IMG/VR virus record: IMGVR_UViG_3300023174_000534
Location: 1 to 27,791 of that record
DNA: 27,791 nucleotides
Origin: a virus
Direction: 5' to 3' (one strand)
The position numbers were made by a program, and so were the translations under genes. Positions 17,152 through 23,856 of this stretch are shown here, piece after piece (the stretch's first letter is position 1; each line of letters starts with the position of its first letter). Below the pieces are notes generated by a model, which had not been told where the DNA came from, did not search any database, and worked only from the letters and a program-made list of their open reading frames with translations.

Positions 17152-17485
17152 TTTTGGTTTGATCCTTTTCATTGCCAGGCATATAATTGTGAGGATTTTT
17201 AGCAAATCCTTTGGCTATCTTGACAATGCCTGTCAAAAGTTCAGGACTCACAACACCTACTACACCATACACAACTGCTTTGGTCAAACTGGCCATCTCT
17301 ACTTGTTCTAATACAAACCAAGATATGCCTGAACAAATGGATGCAGCTGCAATGTTTCTAAAAAATTCTATGATGCTGATTTTTTTACCACTTGCGAGAA
17401 TACGGGCGGTCATTCCAAGTGTGCCTACGAGGCTCACAATCCAGCCACCGCTGAGAAATTCACGCAAAAGATTTTTATCATCCAT
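17144..17485 (-). CDS. LydA-type phage holin
   Basis: 113 residues with three hydrophobic segments: about 15-31 (WIVSLVGTLGMTARIL), 41-59 (NIAAASICSGISWFVL) and 71-89 (VVYGVVGVVSPELLTGIV). The first segment and the GMxARIL-SGKK turn match the phage holin family 3 (LydA-like). A charged C-terminus follows. Holins open the inner membrane at lysis time. It is first in the operon, with an ATAAATA box exactly five bases before its ATG, fitting late timing. No endolysin is in the window. Confidence 0.8.
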   Translation of the reverse strand: MDDKNLLREFLSGGWIVSLVGTLGMTARILASGKKISIIEFFRNIAAASICSGISWFVLEQVEMASLTKAVVYGVVGVVSPELLTGIVKIAKGFAKNPHNYMPGNEKDQTKND

Positions 17486-17490
17486 GCGGA

Positions 17491-17497
17491 TATTTAT
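17491..17497 (-). promoter_or_regulatory. late promoter box ATAAATA, 5 nt before holin ATG
   Basis: Minus-strand box, spacer tccgc. Confidence 0.65.
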
Positions 17498-17545
17498 TCA
17501 GAGCCAAAAGCAGCCGCACACAAAAATAATATTTTTGATAAAATA

Positions 17546-18253
17546 CTAATGTCCAAAAGCTGCAATGGTGTGCTCAAAGGGATTGCCTTCAATGCTCTTC
17601 ACCAAGTCAAGCATAGTAGCAGCAATGTCTCGAATTTCCTTCTGAGCATCTGGCTTGTTGCGAAGTTCTAGGAAGTGATGAAAGCTACGCCAATTGAACA
17701 TTACATCAGCCTGAATTTGACTGTTGTATGTTTTGAAGAAACGCGCACTTTCTTTGGCACGTTTGCGACCAACAACAGGTTCAAGGTCTTTGAGGCATTG
17801 GTGGTAAAGATCATTACCTAATTTTGTGTACCTTTCTATCACTTTTTGCCAATCCTCACCTTCAGCAGCAAAGGTAAAATCTTCATAACACTCAGAATAA
17901 ACGCCATTTACCACTTTAATATCTTTCCAATCATCAGGAATATAAAACTTATCTTCTTTTAGTTCTTTATACCGAGCGCTCTCACCATTGATTGCAACAC
18001 CAATGCGGCTTTTTAGTAAATGAATATGGCTTGCAATATCTGTATTTACTAAAAAGTGCAGCGTTGACTTTTCGAAAGGTGTATGGTGCCCCTGATCTGC
18101 TAACATCTTTAAAAGACTAGGTACTCTTTTAAGCTTATCCTCACTTAAATCTCTAATAGTTGATGTCCATGCAGATTGGGCATGTGATAAATCAGATCCG
18201 TAAAATCCTAAAAGAATAACGCTGTTGCTATGTTCGCTCTGTGAGTTTGTCAT
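17546..18253 (-). CDS. thyX: FAD-dependent thymidylate synthase ThyX
   Basis: 235 residues, ThyX size. It makes dTMP from dUMP with FAD and methylene-folate. GHHTPFE (55-61) is the family GHxSPFEH segment. The signature RHRxxSxNExSxRY is degenerate here, read as SRIGVAINGESARY (82-95): Asn and the final SARY are kept, the RHR part is not. The later WRSFHHFLELRNKPDAQKEI segment is typical. The start ATG lies inside the end of the GIY-YIG gene (26-base overlap). It supplies dTMP beside NrdA/NrdB. Confidence 0.9.
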   Translation of the reverse strand: MTNSQSEHSNSVILLGFYGSDLSHAQSAWTSTIRDLSEDKLKRVPSLLKMLADQGHHTPFEKSTLHFLVNTDIASHIHLLKSRIGVAINGESARYKELKEDKFYIPDDWKDIKVVNGVYSECYEDFTFAAEGEDWQKVIERYTKLGNDLYHQCLKDLEPVVGRKRAKESARFFKTYNSQIQADVMFNWRSFHHFLELRNKPDAQKEIRDIAATMLDLVKSIEGNPFEHTIAAFGH

Positions 18254-19082
18254 ATTTTTTTCTATCTATTACTTTAAAGTCTTTGAAGTGAGATTCAACT
18301 CCATTTAAATGCTTTTGCAGTTTTGTGTGGTTAAGAGTACCATATGTTTCTTTTAAGAATTTTTTGAAATCAGATACAGTATCAAAAACAATTATTTCGT
18401 CTGTGTAAATATTAATGACTTTGCATTTTTCAGCATTAGCAGGTATCTTGCCTTTTCTATATTCACTAATATTTTTCAATATTGATGAATTTTCCTTTGT
18501 AAGACCTTTATTCCATCGTGGAACAGATAAAGCGTTAGCCATTCTCTGTTGCTTTTGTTCTACAGTCTCACTCTTTATGTATTTAGCTAAAGGGTTATCT
18601 TCACCCAAATCTTTTTGAGCCTTAGAACGCTGCTGCTTCCACTCTTTACATTCTTCAGATTTTAACCACTTCTGTCGACTTTCAATAACTGTTTTCACAA
18701 TACTTTCAGATCTATTTTTACCTCGTCGACTATCACCCATCTGCTTACAAATTTCTTTATATCTAGGGTGATTGGTCAAACAATCGCCGCCTATTCCACC
18801 TGGTGAAATATTGCATAGATTTTCTAGACCTATTTCAGATATTATTTGCTTTTCTTTTTCTAAAGCTATAACCTCTGTCAAGTCTGTGTGTATTTTTTCG
18901 CAAATAATATCACCACCATTTTTTAAAATCTTTAATATTTTTCGTTCTAGTTTTTTGTTATCATGTTTATTACAGAGTGCAAATTGTTTATGTTTAAACA
19001 TGCGCTCACCCTTGCCTTTACCGATATATATTATTGAATTATCAATTGTAGATATAAGCTTGTATACATAAAAAGTTTTCAT
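18228..19082 (-). CDS. GIY-YIG homing endonuclease
   Basis: 284 residues. The N-terminal nuclease domain starts FYVYKLIST and continues SIIYIGKGKGERMFKH, i.e. the paired Y-Y-x-x-x-YIGKG strands of the family with a catalytic Arg/Glu region after. The rest is Lys/Glu-rich with NUMOD-like DNA-binding repeats (SPGGIGGD, MGDSRRGK, PRWNKGLT). It is free-standing, not within an intron. Its last 26 bases overlap the thyX start, and it has its own perfect TATAAATA box. Base composition is more A/T-rich than its neighbours, a sign of mobility. T4 has a GIY-YIG enzyme in its thymidylate synthase intron. Confidence 0.88.
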   Translation of the reverse strand: MKTFYVYKLISTIDNSIIYIGKGKGERMFKHKQFALCNKHDNKKLERKILKILKNGGDIICEKIHTDLTEVIALEKEKQIISEIGLENLCNISPGGIGGDCLTNHPRYKEICKQMGDSRRGKNRSESIVKTVIESRQKWLKSEECKEWKQQRSKAQKDLGEDNPLAKYIKSETVEQKQQRMANALSVPRWNKGLTKENSSILKNISEYRKGKIPANAEKCKVINIYTDEIIVFDTVSDFKKFLKETYGTLNHTKLQKHLNGVESHFKDFKVIDRKKYDKLTERT

Positions 19083-19087
19083 GTATA

Positions 19088-19095
19088 TATTTATA
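19088..19095 (-). promoter_or_regulatory. late promoter box TATAAATA, 5 nt before ATG 19082
   Basis: Perfect octamer on the minus strand, spacer tatac. Confidence 0.75.
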
Positions 19096-19124
19096 GATAT
19101 AGCTACACATATTCATTATCTTTA

Positions 19125-19742
19125 TTATTTTGTTTCATAAATGTAGTGATCTGATGTTTCAAGCTTGCGACTATTTTCTACTGAATATATAGTACTGTCA
19201 ATCAAATATCCAGGATTTTTTTCAATTCGGTCTTTGGTCCAAGCATCATCGCACCAAATGATTCTGTTGTTGGGATATGCAAAATAGTTGCCTTCATCCA
19301 TTTTAAACACATGTGCACATTTGTGTTCTGGTGTTTCTGAGAAATTTAAATCAGCAATTGCTTTGTTTTCCCATGACCAATCCAGGGTAAACATATAAAT
19401 GCCCTCATGCTTATCACCCTTGGGAGCTATCAATTGTGCACGCAGTCCAGATAATCTGTGTCTAGTCTGAACATCTATGTAAGGCGAAAAACAATCCCAA
19501 TACATATGCTCATTCAAAGGTCTAACTGGCGCATCTTTTTTCCAACAAAAAGCACTGATGGGTCTGCGAGTCCAATTGACACCATTCTCTAAAAATGCTT
19601 CAAACAATGGTGTTCGCTTTTCAATGGATGCAACACTATGTACATCACACAATGTAAACTCGTTGTATCCTTTTGTATGATTATACATGTATTCATTACG
19701 GATGAAACATGTAATTGTTGGAATATTATGATTTAGATACAT
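19125..19742 (-). CDS. conserved hypothetical phage protein, 205 aa
   Basis: Rich in Trp, Tyr and His (for example NEHMYWDCFSPYID, YFAYPNNRIIWCDDAW) with no membrane segment or nucleotide-binding loop. I recall similar proteins in T4-like phages but no function. The aromatic-rich acidic composition suggests a compact soluble enzyme or binding protein. A TATTATAT box lies two bases before the ATG. Confidence 0.65.
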   Translation of the reverse strand: MYLNHNIPTITCFIRNEYMYNHTKGYNEFTLCDVHSVASIEKRTPLFEAFLENGVNWTRRPISAFCWKKDAPVRPLNEHMYWDCFSPYIDVQTRHRLSGLRAQLIAPKGDKHEGIYMFTLDWSWENKAIADLNFSETPEHKCAHVFKMDEGNYFAYPNNRIIWCDDAWTKDRIEKNPGYLIDSTIYSVENSRKLETSDHYIYETK

Positions 19743-19777
19743 CCATATAATAAAGATGCAATTCTCTATTTATCAAC

Positions 19778-20149
19778 TCAAACAATTTTGTTGTATTCTT
19801 CATGAGTCATAACCAACAAAACATGATAATCATTTTTATCATCAATGTAGCCTAGAGCTCTGTTGTGATTTTCACCACCAACATCAAAAGCTACAATTTT
19901 AGCAGATGGATCCATGTTGAGATTTTGGTATGCATATTTGCTTCTGATGACTTCCCATGATCTACCATGTCTTTTTTGTTCCCAATTTTTCATTGCTTTA
20001 ACAAAAGCAGCGCGAAGAGTGTGATTTGATTTTAATTCCTTGGCGGCTTTTTTACCAATGATTGCATTGTTAGGTGGGTTTGGTAGAATGGCCCATCTTG
20101 ATCCTGATTCAAGCATCAAGACTCTTTCACATAGTGTATTAAAGTTCAT
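19778..20149 (-). CDS. small protein with HigB-toxin-like C-terminus
   Basis: 123 residues from the second ATG (20149), which is six bases after an ATAAATA box; the ATG at 20155 directly abuts the box. The C-terminal half, SWEVIRSKY followed by KIVAFDVGGENHNRALGYI and LLVMTHEEYNKIV, resembles HigB (RelE-superfamily mRNA interferase): W, strand with F-x-[IV]-x-G-x-x-x-R, and a final THxEY-x-K-I. The N-terminal half is unlike HigB and no antitoxin gene is adjacent. The likeness is from memory of the family pattern and is tentative. Confidence 0.5.
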   Translation of the reverse strand: MNFNTLCERVLMLESGSRWAILPNPPNNAIIGKKAAKELKSNHTLRAAFVKAMKNWEQKRHGRSWEVIRSKYAYQNLNMDPSAKIVAFDVGGENHNRALGYIDDKNDYHVLLVMTHEEYNKIV

Positions 20150-20155
20150 GTGCAT

Positions 20156-20162
20156 TATTTAT
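20156..20162 (-). promoter_or_regulatory. late promoter box ATAAATA, 6 nt before ATG 20149
   Basis: Minus-strand box just downstream of the CCA end of the first tRNA. Confidence 0.5.
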
Positions 20163-20169
20163 GCACAAA

Positions 20170-20245
20170 TGGTGGCCAAGGTGGGATTTGAACCCACAAC
20201 ACACGGTTTTTGAAACCGTTGCCTCTGCCGTTGGGCTACTTGGCC
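20170..20245 (-). tRNA. tRNA-Leu(CAA), short variable arm
   Basis: Acceptor GGCCAAG/CTTGGCC, A73, encoded CCA. D-loop has GG. Anticodon stem ACGGT/ACCGT with loop TTCAAAA gives CAA. T-stem GTGGG/CCCAC with normal TTCAAAT loop. The variable region is only five bases, unlike bacterial tRNA-Leu. Confidence 0.88.
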
Positions 20246-20248
20246 ATT

Positions 20249-20341
20249 TGGTACTCCAGGAGAGATTTGAACTCTCATCGGCGCGTTATCTACGACTTAC
20301 CCCTTATAAGGAGGCTGCTTTAACCATTAAGCTACTGGAGC
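20249..20341 (-). tRNA. tRNA with UAU anticodon (Ile-type) and 22-nt variable arm
   Basis: Acceptor GCTCCAG/CTGGAGT, A73, CCA. D-arm GCTT/AAGC with GG. Anticodon stem GCCTC/GGGGT, loop CTTATAA, anticodon TAT. A 22-base region precedes the T-stem GAGAG/CTCTC, a class II feature not expected for an Ile anticodon. The charged amino acid is uncertain. Confidence 0.8.
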
Positions 20342-20365
20342 ATTTGAAAATTGCTGGTGTTTAAT

Positions 20366-20384
20366 GTGGTTATCCAGCAACCAC
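20366..20384. repeat. stem-loop copy 1 of a repeated 3' element
   Basis: GTGGTT/AACCAC hairpin with a 7-base loop, flanked on the plus strand by ggtgtttaat and tttgactt. A second copy with the same flanks is at 21193-21211. Both lie just past the stop codons of minus-strand genes; on the plus strand they are followed by T-rich tails. Confidence 0.6.
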
Positions 20385-20391
20385 TTTGACT

Positions 20392-20607
20392 TTATTTGCT
20401 CTCTACGAATGCGTACAATTCGTCTGCATAAGCAATGATGTCTTGTATTTTTGGTTTGAGTTCATCAATGAGCTCAACATCAAACTGCTTGTTGCTACGA
20501 ACTGCATTATCGCGATGCGCACCCAGCTTTTCGTGATACTGATTCATGAGTGTACCATGAGCCATACCAAGAACTTCCAAGCGAATTTCATATGCGTTTT
20601 TATTCAT
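20392..20607 (-). CDS. hypothetical helical protein, 71 aa
   Basis: Opens MNKNAYEIRLEVLGMAHG and is helical and charged (DELKPKIQDIIAYADELYAF), with no recognised domain. Its upstream sequence (minus strand, ACATACACACAC just before the ATG) resembles that of the DUF932 gene at 22252, and both genes end in the same stem-loop element, so they may share regulation. Confidence 0.65.
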   Translation of the reverse strand: MNKNAYEIRLEVLGMAHGTLMNQYHEKLGAHRDNAVRSNKQFDVELIDELKPKIQDIIAYADELYAFVESK

Positions 20608-20624
20608 GTGTGTGTATGTTTCCT

Positions 20625-21215
20625 TTCTATCTCTTGTGAGAGAAAATGACTGAAGGTTTCAACGACTCCTACAAACGTATTCTGTATTTTCTAGAATGCC
20701 TATTCGACAACGGCATACAGAATTGGTGGCCGAAATGGGCGGTCTGTTTTCTCCTCTATCGAAGTCGATAATCACTTCATGGAACCAAGGACTGACTCGC
20801 AATATCGAAATTAGTGTGGGTGAGATTACTGAATACTCACAAGTCTACAGTTGCGTCGGATTATTCAGCCAGCATCCAATGAGTCAATTACTCTCATTGT
20901 TAATGATGCAAAGGAATGGTTACCTCTAAGACAATACAGCCATCAGTATATAAACGATTTGTTGTCTTCTTACGTCACCAAGATTAGGCCAATCTTGGAT
21001 ATTTCAGCTTTATCCGGCACAACATACTCAACCTACTTGGCGTCTTTCCAGACGTTGCATAGTGCATTATGGACTGGCGGTCCATTGTTCTGCCACCACG
21101 GAATTTTTCAAAGATCAATGAGCTTCTTGCTGCTCTGTGTTATTAACTTAACTGCTTTTAGTGCAAAAGCAACTAAAATGTAGGTGTTTAATGTGGTTAT
21201 CCTACAACCGCTTTG
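20625..21215. ncRNA. candidate large ornate non-coding RNA (ROOL/GOLLD-like setting)
   Basis: About 590 bases without a credible gene on either strand but packed with perfect local hairpins: ATTCTGT 20679-20685 with 20717-20723, enclosing ATGCC/GGCAT; TATCGA 20757/20765; GTGAG 20820/20836; GCATC plus CAATGAG 20872-20883 with 20893-20899 and 20905-20909; AAGACAA 20928/20962; CCAAGATT 20978/20991; CGTCT 21041/21050; ATGGAC 21069/21080; TGCTTTT 21153/21165; end hairpin 21193/21206. Giant ROOL and GOLLD RNAs of 500-800 nt are known beside phage tRNAs. I cannot match it to either by sequence. Strand unresolved: G-U extensions at two stems and a T-rich tail favour plus, neighbouring genes are minus. 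Confidence 0.6.
21193..21211. repeat. stem-loop copy 2 of a repeated 3' element
   Basis: GTGGTT with AACCGC: relative to copy 1 one base differs so that the plus-strand RNA keeps a U-G pair, while the minus-strand RNA would have an A-C mismatch. Flanks match copy 1. A T-rich tail (tttgacttagttttt) follows on the plus strand. Confidence 0.6.
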
Positions 21216-21217
21216 AC

Positions 21218-22252
21218 TTAGTTTTTGTAGATGTCTACAATGTTGAAGTTGAGATTTGGACCTTTGACAAACATATCAGATGCAACTTTGTTGAGCCTTG
21301 TTGCAGCACCTGCACCCAGCACATCGCGTTTGTGAGTTGCAGCAGCAGTTGCTACATTGAAGATGTCATACAAATTGTGGTTGGTAGCAACCAGTTTCTT
21401 CTGATTGGCATTGAAGCCTTTGTTGAGATTGATGCCTTTGCGAGCATAATCAGCAATGGTGTCAGTGTATTGCGGAAATTCATCCAACAAGTTGAGACCA
21501 CGTGATGACTCTTCTTGTGAACCAAACGCATTTGCTACAGCTTGCAACTCAGCAAAGCTGGCTCGCGCATCTTTGAGAGCATCAACACGAGGCTTGATGC
21601 CCCGCGCAAAAGCATCATTGGCACTGAATTTGAGATATTGCTTGCCAACATCACCAATGGTATTGAGACGATAACCAACAGCTTCTTTGGTGGTCATGCC
21701 ATTGGTACAAATGAGACGCAAAAAGAAGTTGCTGAATTGATTGGCAGAACGGCCAATGTTGATGCTGGTACCAAACTTCCAGTCATCTCCTGCTCCCAAT
21801 TGCACATCATGTGCATGAGACGTTTCAACAATGACTTGACAGCGGTCACCATTGAACCAAATGTTGTGAAATTCATTGTTGCTGCTGTTGATGGCATCAA
21901 CAAGTTTATCAATGTCTTTGTCAAAGTTGAGCTGTTCAACTGCAAGAGCATCTTTGGTGAGCGTAGCAACTGTATTATCAGCGCGAACAATGCAACCAAA
22001 CTTTTTCTGCTGACTGATGCTGTCCAATGCCTGACGAATGGTATTCCAATTTTCAGTTGGATTCTGCATGATTTCGTTGGACAAGTTGTGACGAATACCC
22101 AGAGTATTCATGATGTCTTCAACTTTGTTGAAACGGTATTCATTGTTGATGACCAGACTGTTGCCTTGCGCTTCAACATTGCTAGTTGTAAAAGGAACAA
22201 TGCGATGACTCTTAACGACGTTTTTGACTTGTTCAATGGCTTGTGTATTCAT
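21218..22252 (-). CDS. DUF932 family protein
   Basis: 344 residues. FSNFFLRLICTNGMTTKEA near residue 180 is the hallmark of DUF932 (phage/plasmid-like TIGR03299 proteins: R-x-x-C-x-NGM). The N-terminal part (FTTSNVEAQGNSLVI, IDKLVDAINSS) and the helical C-terminus fit the family length. Its function is unknown; relatives occur on phages and plasmids. It is followed by the repeated stem-loop, then by the candidate large RNA. Confidence 0.8.
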   Translation of the reverse strand: MNTQAIEQVKNVVKSHRIVPFTTSNVEAQGNSLVINNEYRFNKVEDIMNTLGIRHNLSNEIMQNPTENWNTIRQALDSISQQKKFGCIVRADNTVATLTKDALAVEQLNFDKDIDKLVDAINSSNNEFHNIWFNGDRCQVIVETSHAHDVQLGAGDDWKFGTSINIGRSANQFSNFFLRLICTNGMTTKEAVGYRLNTIGDVGKQYLKFSANDAFARGIKPRVDALKDARASFAELQAVANAFGSQEESSRGLNLLDEFPQYTDTIADYARKGINLNKGFNANQKKLVATNHNLYDIFNVATAAATHKRDVLGAGAATRLNKVASDMFVKGPNLNFNIVDIYKN

Positions 22253-22336
22253 ATGTATGTGTGTTTTTCTTGATTACCCTTTACAATACGCTCTTTTTTG
22301 AATTGTGCAACTAAAAATAAAGTTTCCGGAACTGCA

Positions 22337-22410
22337 TGGTGAGGAGTGAAGGTAACGCTCCTTCTTCTCTGGCGTGTCATGCCAGTGCATTGCTTCTATA
22401 CTAACTCCTC
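22337..22410 (-). tRNA. tRNA-Val(GAC), G55-type elbow
   Basis: Acceptor GAGGAGT/ACTCCTC, A73, CCA. D-stem GTAT/ATGC with loop AGAAGCA (no GG). Anticodon stem CTGGC/GCCAG, loop ATGACAC, anticodon GAC. T-stem GAAGG/CCTTC with loop AGCGTTA. The upstream small gene ends inside its acceptor region. Confidence 0.85.
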
Positions 22411-22571
22411 ATTTTATTGTTTTGCTCCGTTATTGCTTTTCTAATGCCCTCCACAAGAGCGTCAATATGTACATCAGATAGTTTTTTAACTATCTTACCG
22501 TGAAGTTTAAAATCTGCTTCTGCATCTGGTAGATTAATAGATGCTGTTACAAGTGTGCGAATTGGTTTCAT
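22401..22571 (-). CDS. small hypothetical protein, 56 aa
   Basis: Opens MKPIRTLVTASINLPD and ends NNKMRS. It is amphipathic, with a helical C-terminal half (HIDALVEGIRKAI). The stop codon TAG is made of tRNA-Val bases T8, A9 and G10, and the last two codons lie in the acceptor stem, a 10-base overlap. Same MKP-type start as the gene at 23225. Not recognised. Confidence 0.65.
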   Translation of the reverse strand: MKPIRTLVTASINLPDAEADFKLHGKIVKKLSDVHIDALVEGIRKAITEQNNKMRS

Positions 22572-22591
22572 AAAATAGATCAGGTGTTATA

Positions 22592-23032
22592 TTAACTCCT
22601 CATGTTCTTAATTGCGAAAACTGTTCTAAGAGTTTCATCTTTGCTTTTGAGCCAACCAGGAATGCTAATTTTGCATAAATCTGCAATGCCTGTTACAGCA
22701 AACTCATCTGCAAAGTCAACATCAGTTGCACTAAACTCACTGATGTGAGTGCTGCTTATCTCACTGTTGGGAAGCCATTTTTCTGGACCCAGTGCATATT
22801 CGTATTTGTAACTGAATCCGTCTTTCTTCTTTTTGACAACCAATTGATACAAAGTAGCTTTTTTTGTCTTTTGAAGCTCTACTCCATATACATCATAAGT
22901 TGTTTTAACTCCATTATAGTATCTAGGATTTGGTGCTGTGGATCCACAATTGCTATACAGTGGTTCATCTTCTGGATTTTCAGAATATAAATCAAAGCCG
23001 TTAATATGGTCGCAGAAAAATGAATCAAACAT
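22592..23032 (-). CDS. hypothetical protein, 146 aa
   Basis: Opens MFDSFFCDHINGFDLYS. Rich in Tyr and Lys with beta-strand alternation in the middle, no recognised domain. Its ATG overlaps the stop of the Cys-rich gene by eight bases, and the next small gene starts 20 bases on, so three genes (23225-22401) form one unit leading into tRNA-Val. Confidence 0.65.
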   Translation of the reverse strand: MFDSFFCDHINGFDLYSENPEDEPLYSNCGSTAPNPRYYNGVKTTYDVYGVELQKTKKATLYQLVVKKKKDGFSYKYEYALGPEKWLPNSEISSTHISEFSATDVDFADEFAVTGIADLCKISIPGWLKSKDETLRTVFAIKNMRS

Positions 23033-23225
23033 TGTTTTTAATTTTGCTGTAGATTGATTGAAGATCTTTTATACTTGTTATAACTTCAGGAGGTGTATTG
23101 TAATATTCTACTTTAAGTACTTTACCTGCAGCTGTAGAAGGTGTAGATTCATAGCAGCTGCAATATCCGCTTAGGTGTTGTGTTGTCCTTTTGCAAAAAT
23201 TGCAATACTCGTATGTTGGTTTCAT
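23025..23225 (-). CDS. small zinc-ribbon-like protein, 66 aa
   Basis: The N-terminal third is Cys/His-rich: YEYCNFCKRTTQHLSGYCSC, i.e. CxxC followed by H and CxC, a likely single zinc site. The remainder is an ordinary soluble tail. It may bind nucleic acid or protein. First of three overlapping genes. Confidence 0.65.
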   Translation of the reverse strand: MKPTYEYCNFCKRTTQHLSGYCSCYESTPSTAAGKVLKVEYYNTPPEVITSIKDLQSIYSKIKNNV

Positions 23226-23245
23226 AAAATGATCTTTTATTTAGA

Positions 23246-23253
23246 TATAAATA
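23246..23253 (+). promoter_or_regulatory. late promoter box TATAAATA, 5 nt before ATG 23259
   Basis: Perfect octamer on the plus strand, spacer atgat. It points into two tiny membrane-peptide genes in an otherwise minus-strand region. Confidence 0.7.
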
Positions 23254-23258
23254 ATGAT

Positions 23259-23345
23259 ATGAACTTTCTTGAAATGCTCCACATGTTTCTAGGATTTTTT
23301 TGCATTGCTGCAATCTTCATAGCTATAGCAAAGTTTTTGCCTTAG
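23259..23345 (+). CDS. tiny single-span membrane peptide, 28 aa
   Basis: MNFLEMLHM followed by one hydrophobic span, FLGFFCIAAIFIAIAKFL. Below usual gene-finding limits, but it has a perfect late box at the standard five-base spacing. Possible lysis accessory or membrane effector. Only composition and promoter support it. Confidence 0.5.
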   Translation: MNFLEMLHMFLGFFCIAAIFIAIAKFLP

Positions 23346-23362
23346 TTTTGAATGCAGCTCCT

Positions 23363-23437
23363 ATGGACTACTTACTTATAATTTCTGGAATTTTTGGCAT
23401 TGCGTTAGGTCTTTACCTCATTGCAACAGCCAGATAA
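23363..23437 (+). CDS. tiny single-span membrane peptide, 24 aa
   Basis: MDYLLIISGIFGIALGLYLI plus a short ATAR tail, a single transmembrane helix with a GxxxAxG pattern. It starts 18 bases after the first peptide and its stop abuts the stop of the minus-strand gene at 23438. Probably co-transcribed with the first peptide. Confidence 0.45.
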   Translation: MDYLLIISGIFGIALGLYLIATAR

Positions 23438-23680
23438 TCATATATCGAGGAAACCTTCAGCCTTGAGATATTTTTCAACTTTCATAAAGAAATCAACGTC
23501 TTGCAATGAGGGGTAATCCACACACTCTTTAGAAATATCACTACCCTCAAAATCTAAGGATGCAATGTATTGTAGTGTTAAATTTAAATTTGCTCTACAT
23601 TTTCGTCCATGAAAATCAAACACTATGATTCTTCGCAAACATTTGTTGAGCATTTGTTGTAATGTTTCTTCTTGTTTCAT
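23438..23680 (-). CDS. hypothetical protein, 80 aa
   Basis: The ATG at 23680 is chosen because the longer in-frame start at 23722 lies inside tRNA-Leu. Opens MKQEETLQQMLNKCLRR and is charged, with FDFHGRKCRANLNL in the middle and a helical, acidic C-terminus. Not recognised. Confidence 0.65.
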   Translation of the reverse strand: MKQEETLQQMLNKCLRRIIVFDFHGRKCRANLNLTLQYIASLDFEGSDISKECVDYPSLQDVDFFMKVEKYLKAEGFLDI

Positions 23681-23689
23681 GTGGTAAAT

Positions 23690-23766
23690 TGGTACCCTGA
23701 GTCGGATTCGAACCGACAACACACGGATCTTAAATCCGATGCATCTACCAATTGTGCTACCAGGGC
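23690..23766 (-). tRNA. tRNA-Leu(UAA), short variable arm
   Basis: Acceptor GCCCTGG/TCAGGGT, A73, CCA. D-loop with GG. Anticodon loop TTTAAGA gives TAA. The variable region GTGTT is identical to that of tRNA-Leu(CAA) at 20170, so the two are paralogues. T-loop TTCGAAT. Confidence 0.88.
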
Positions 23767-23772
23767 ATTAAA

Positions 23773-23847
23773 TGGTTCTCTTGGATGGTAATGCTCCATC
23801 TTAGATCGCTTCACAGGCGATGACATTACTTTTATGATACGAAGAGA
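23773..23847 (-). tRNA. tRNA-His(GUG), G55-type elbow
   Basis: Acceptor TCTCTT/AAGAGA with a C-C mismatch at the seventh pair, A73, CCA. Anticodon stem ATCGC/GCGAT, loop CTGTGAA, anticodon GTG. D-arm CAT/ATG with AAAAGTA. T-stem GATGG/CCATC, loop AGCATTA. The base at -1 is A rather than G. Confidence 0.8.
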
Positions 23848-23856
23848 TTTTGAAAG

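Noticed and set aside
17523-17535. A/T-only inverted repeat near 17525 as a terminator
   Set aside because: The stem is all A-T with a three-base loop, too weak to call.
20170-20245. tRNA-Gln(UUG) read on the plus strand
   Set aside because: The anticodon stem is nearly palindromic and reads TTG on the plus strand, but the T-loop, T8-A9 and CCA fit only the minus strand.
21542-22273. Long plus-strand open frame (243 codons)
   Set aside because: It is antisense to the well-supported DUF932 gene and has no motif; a shadow of that gene's codon pattern.
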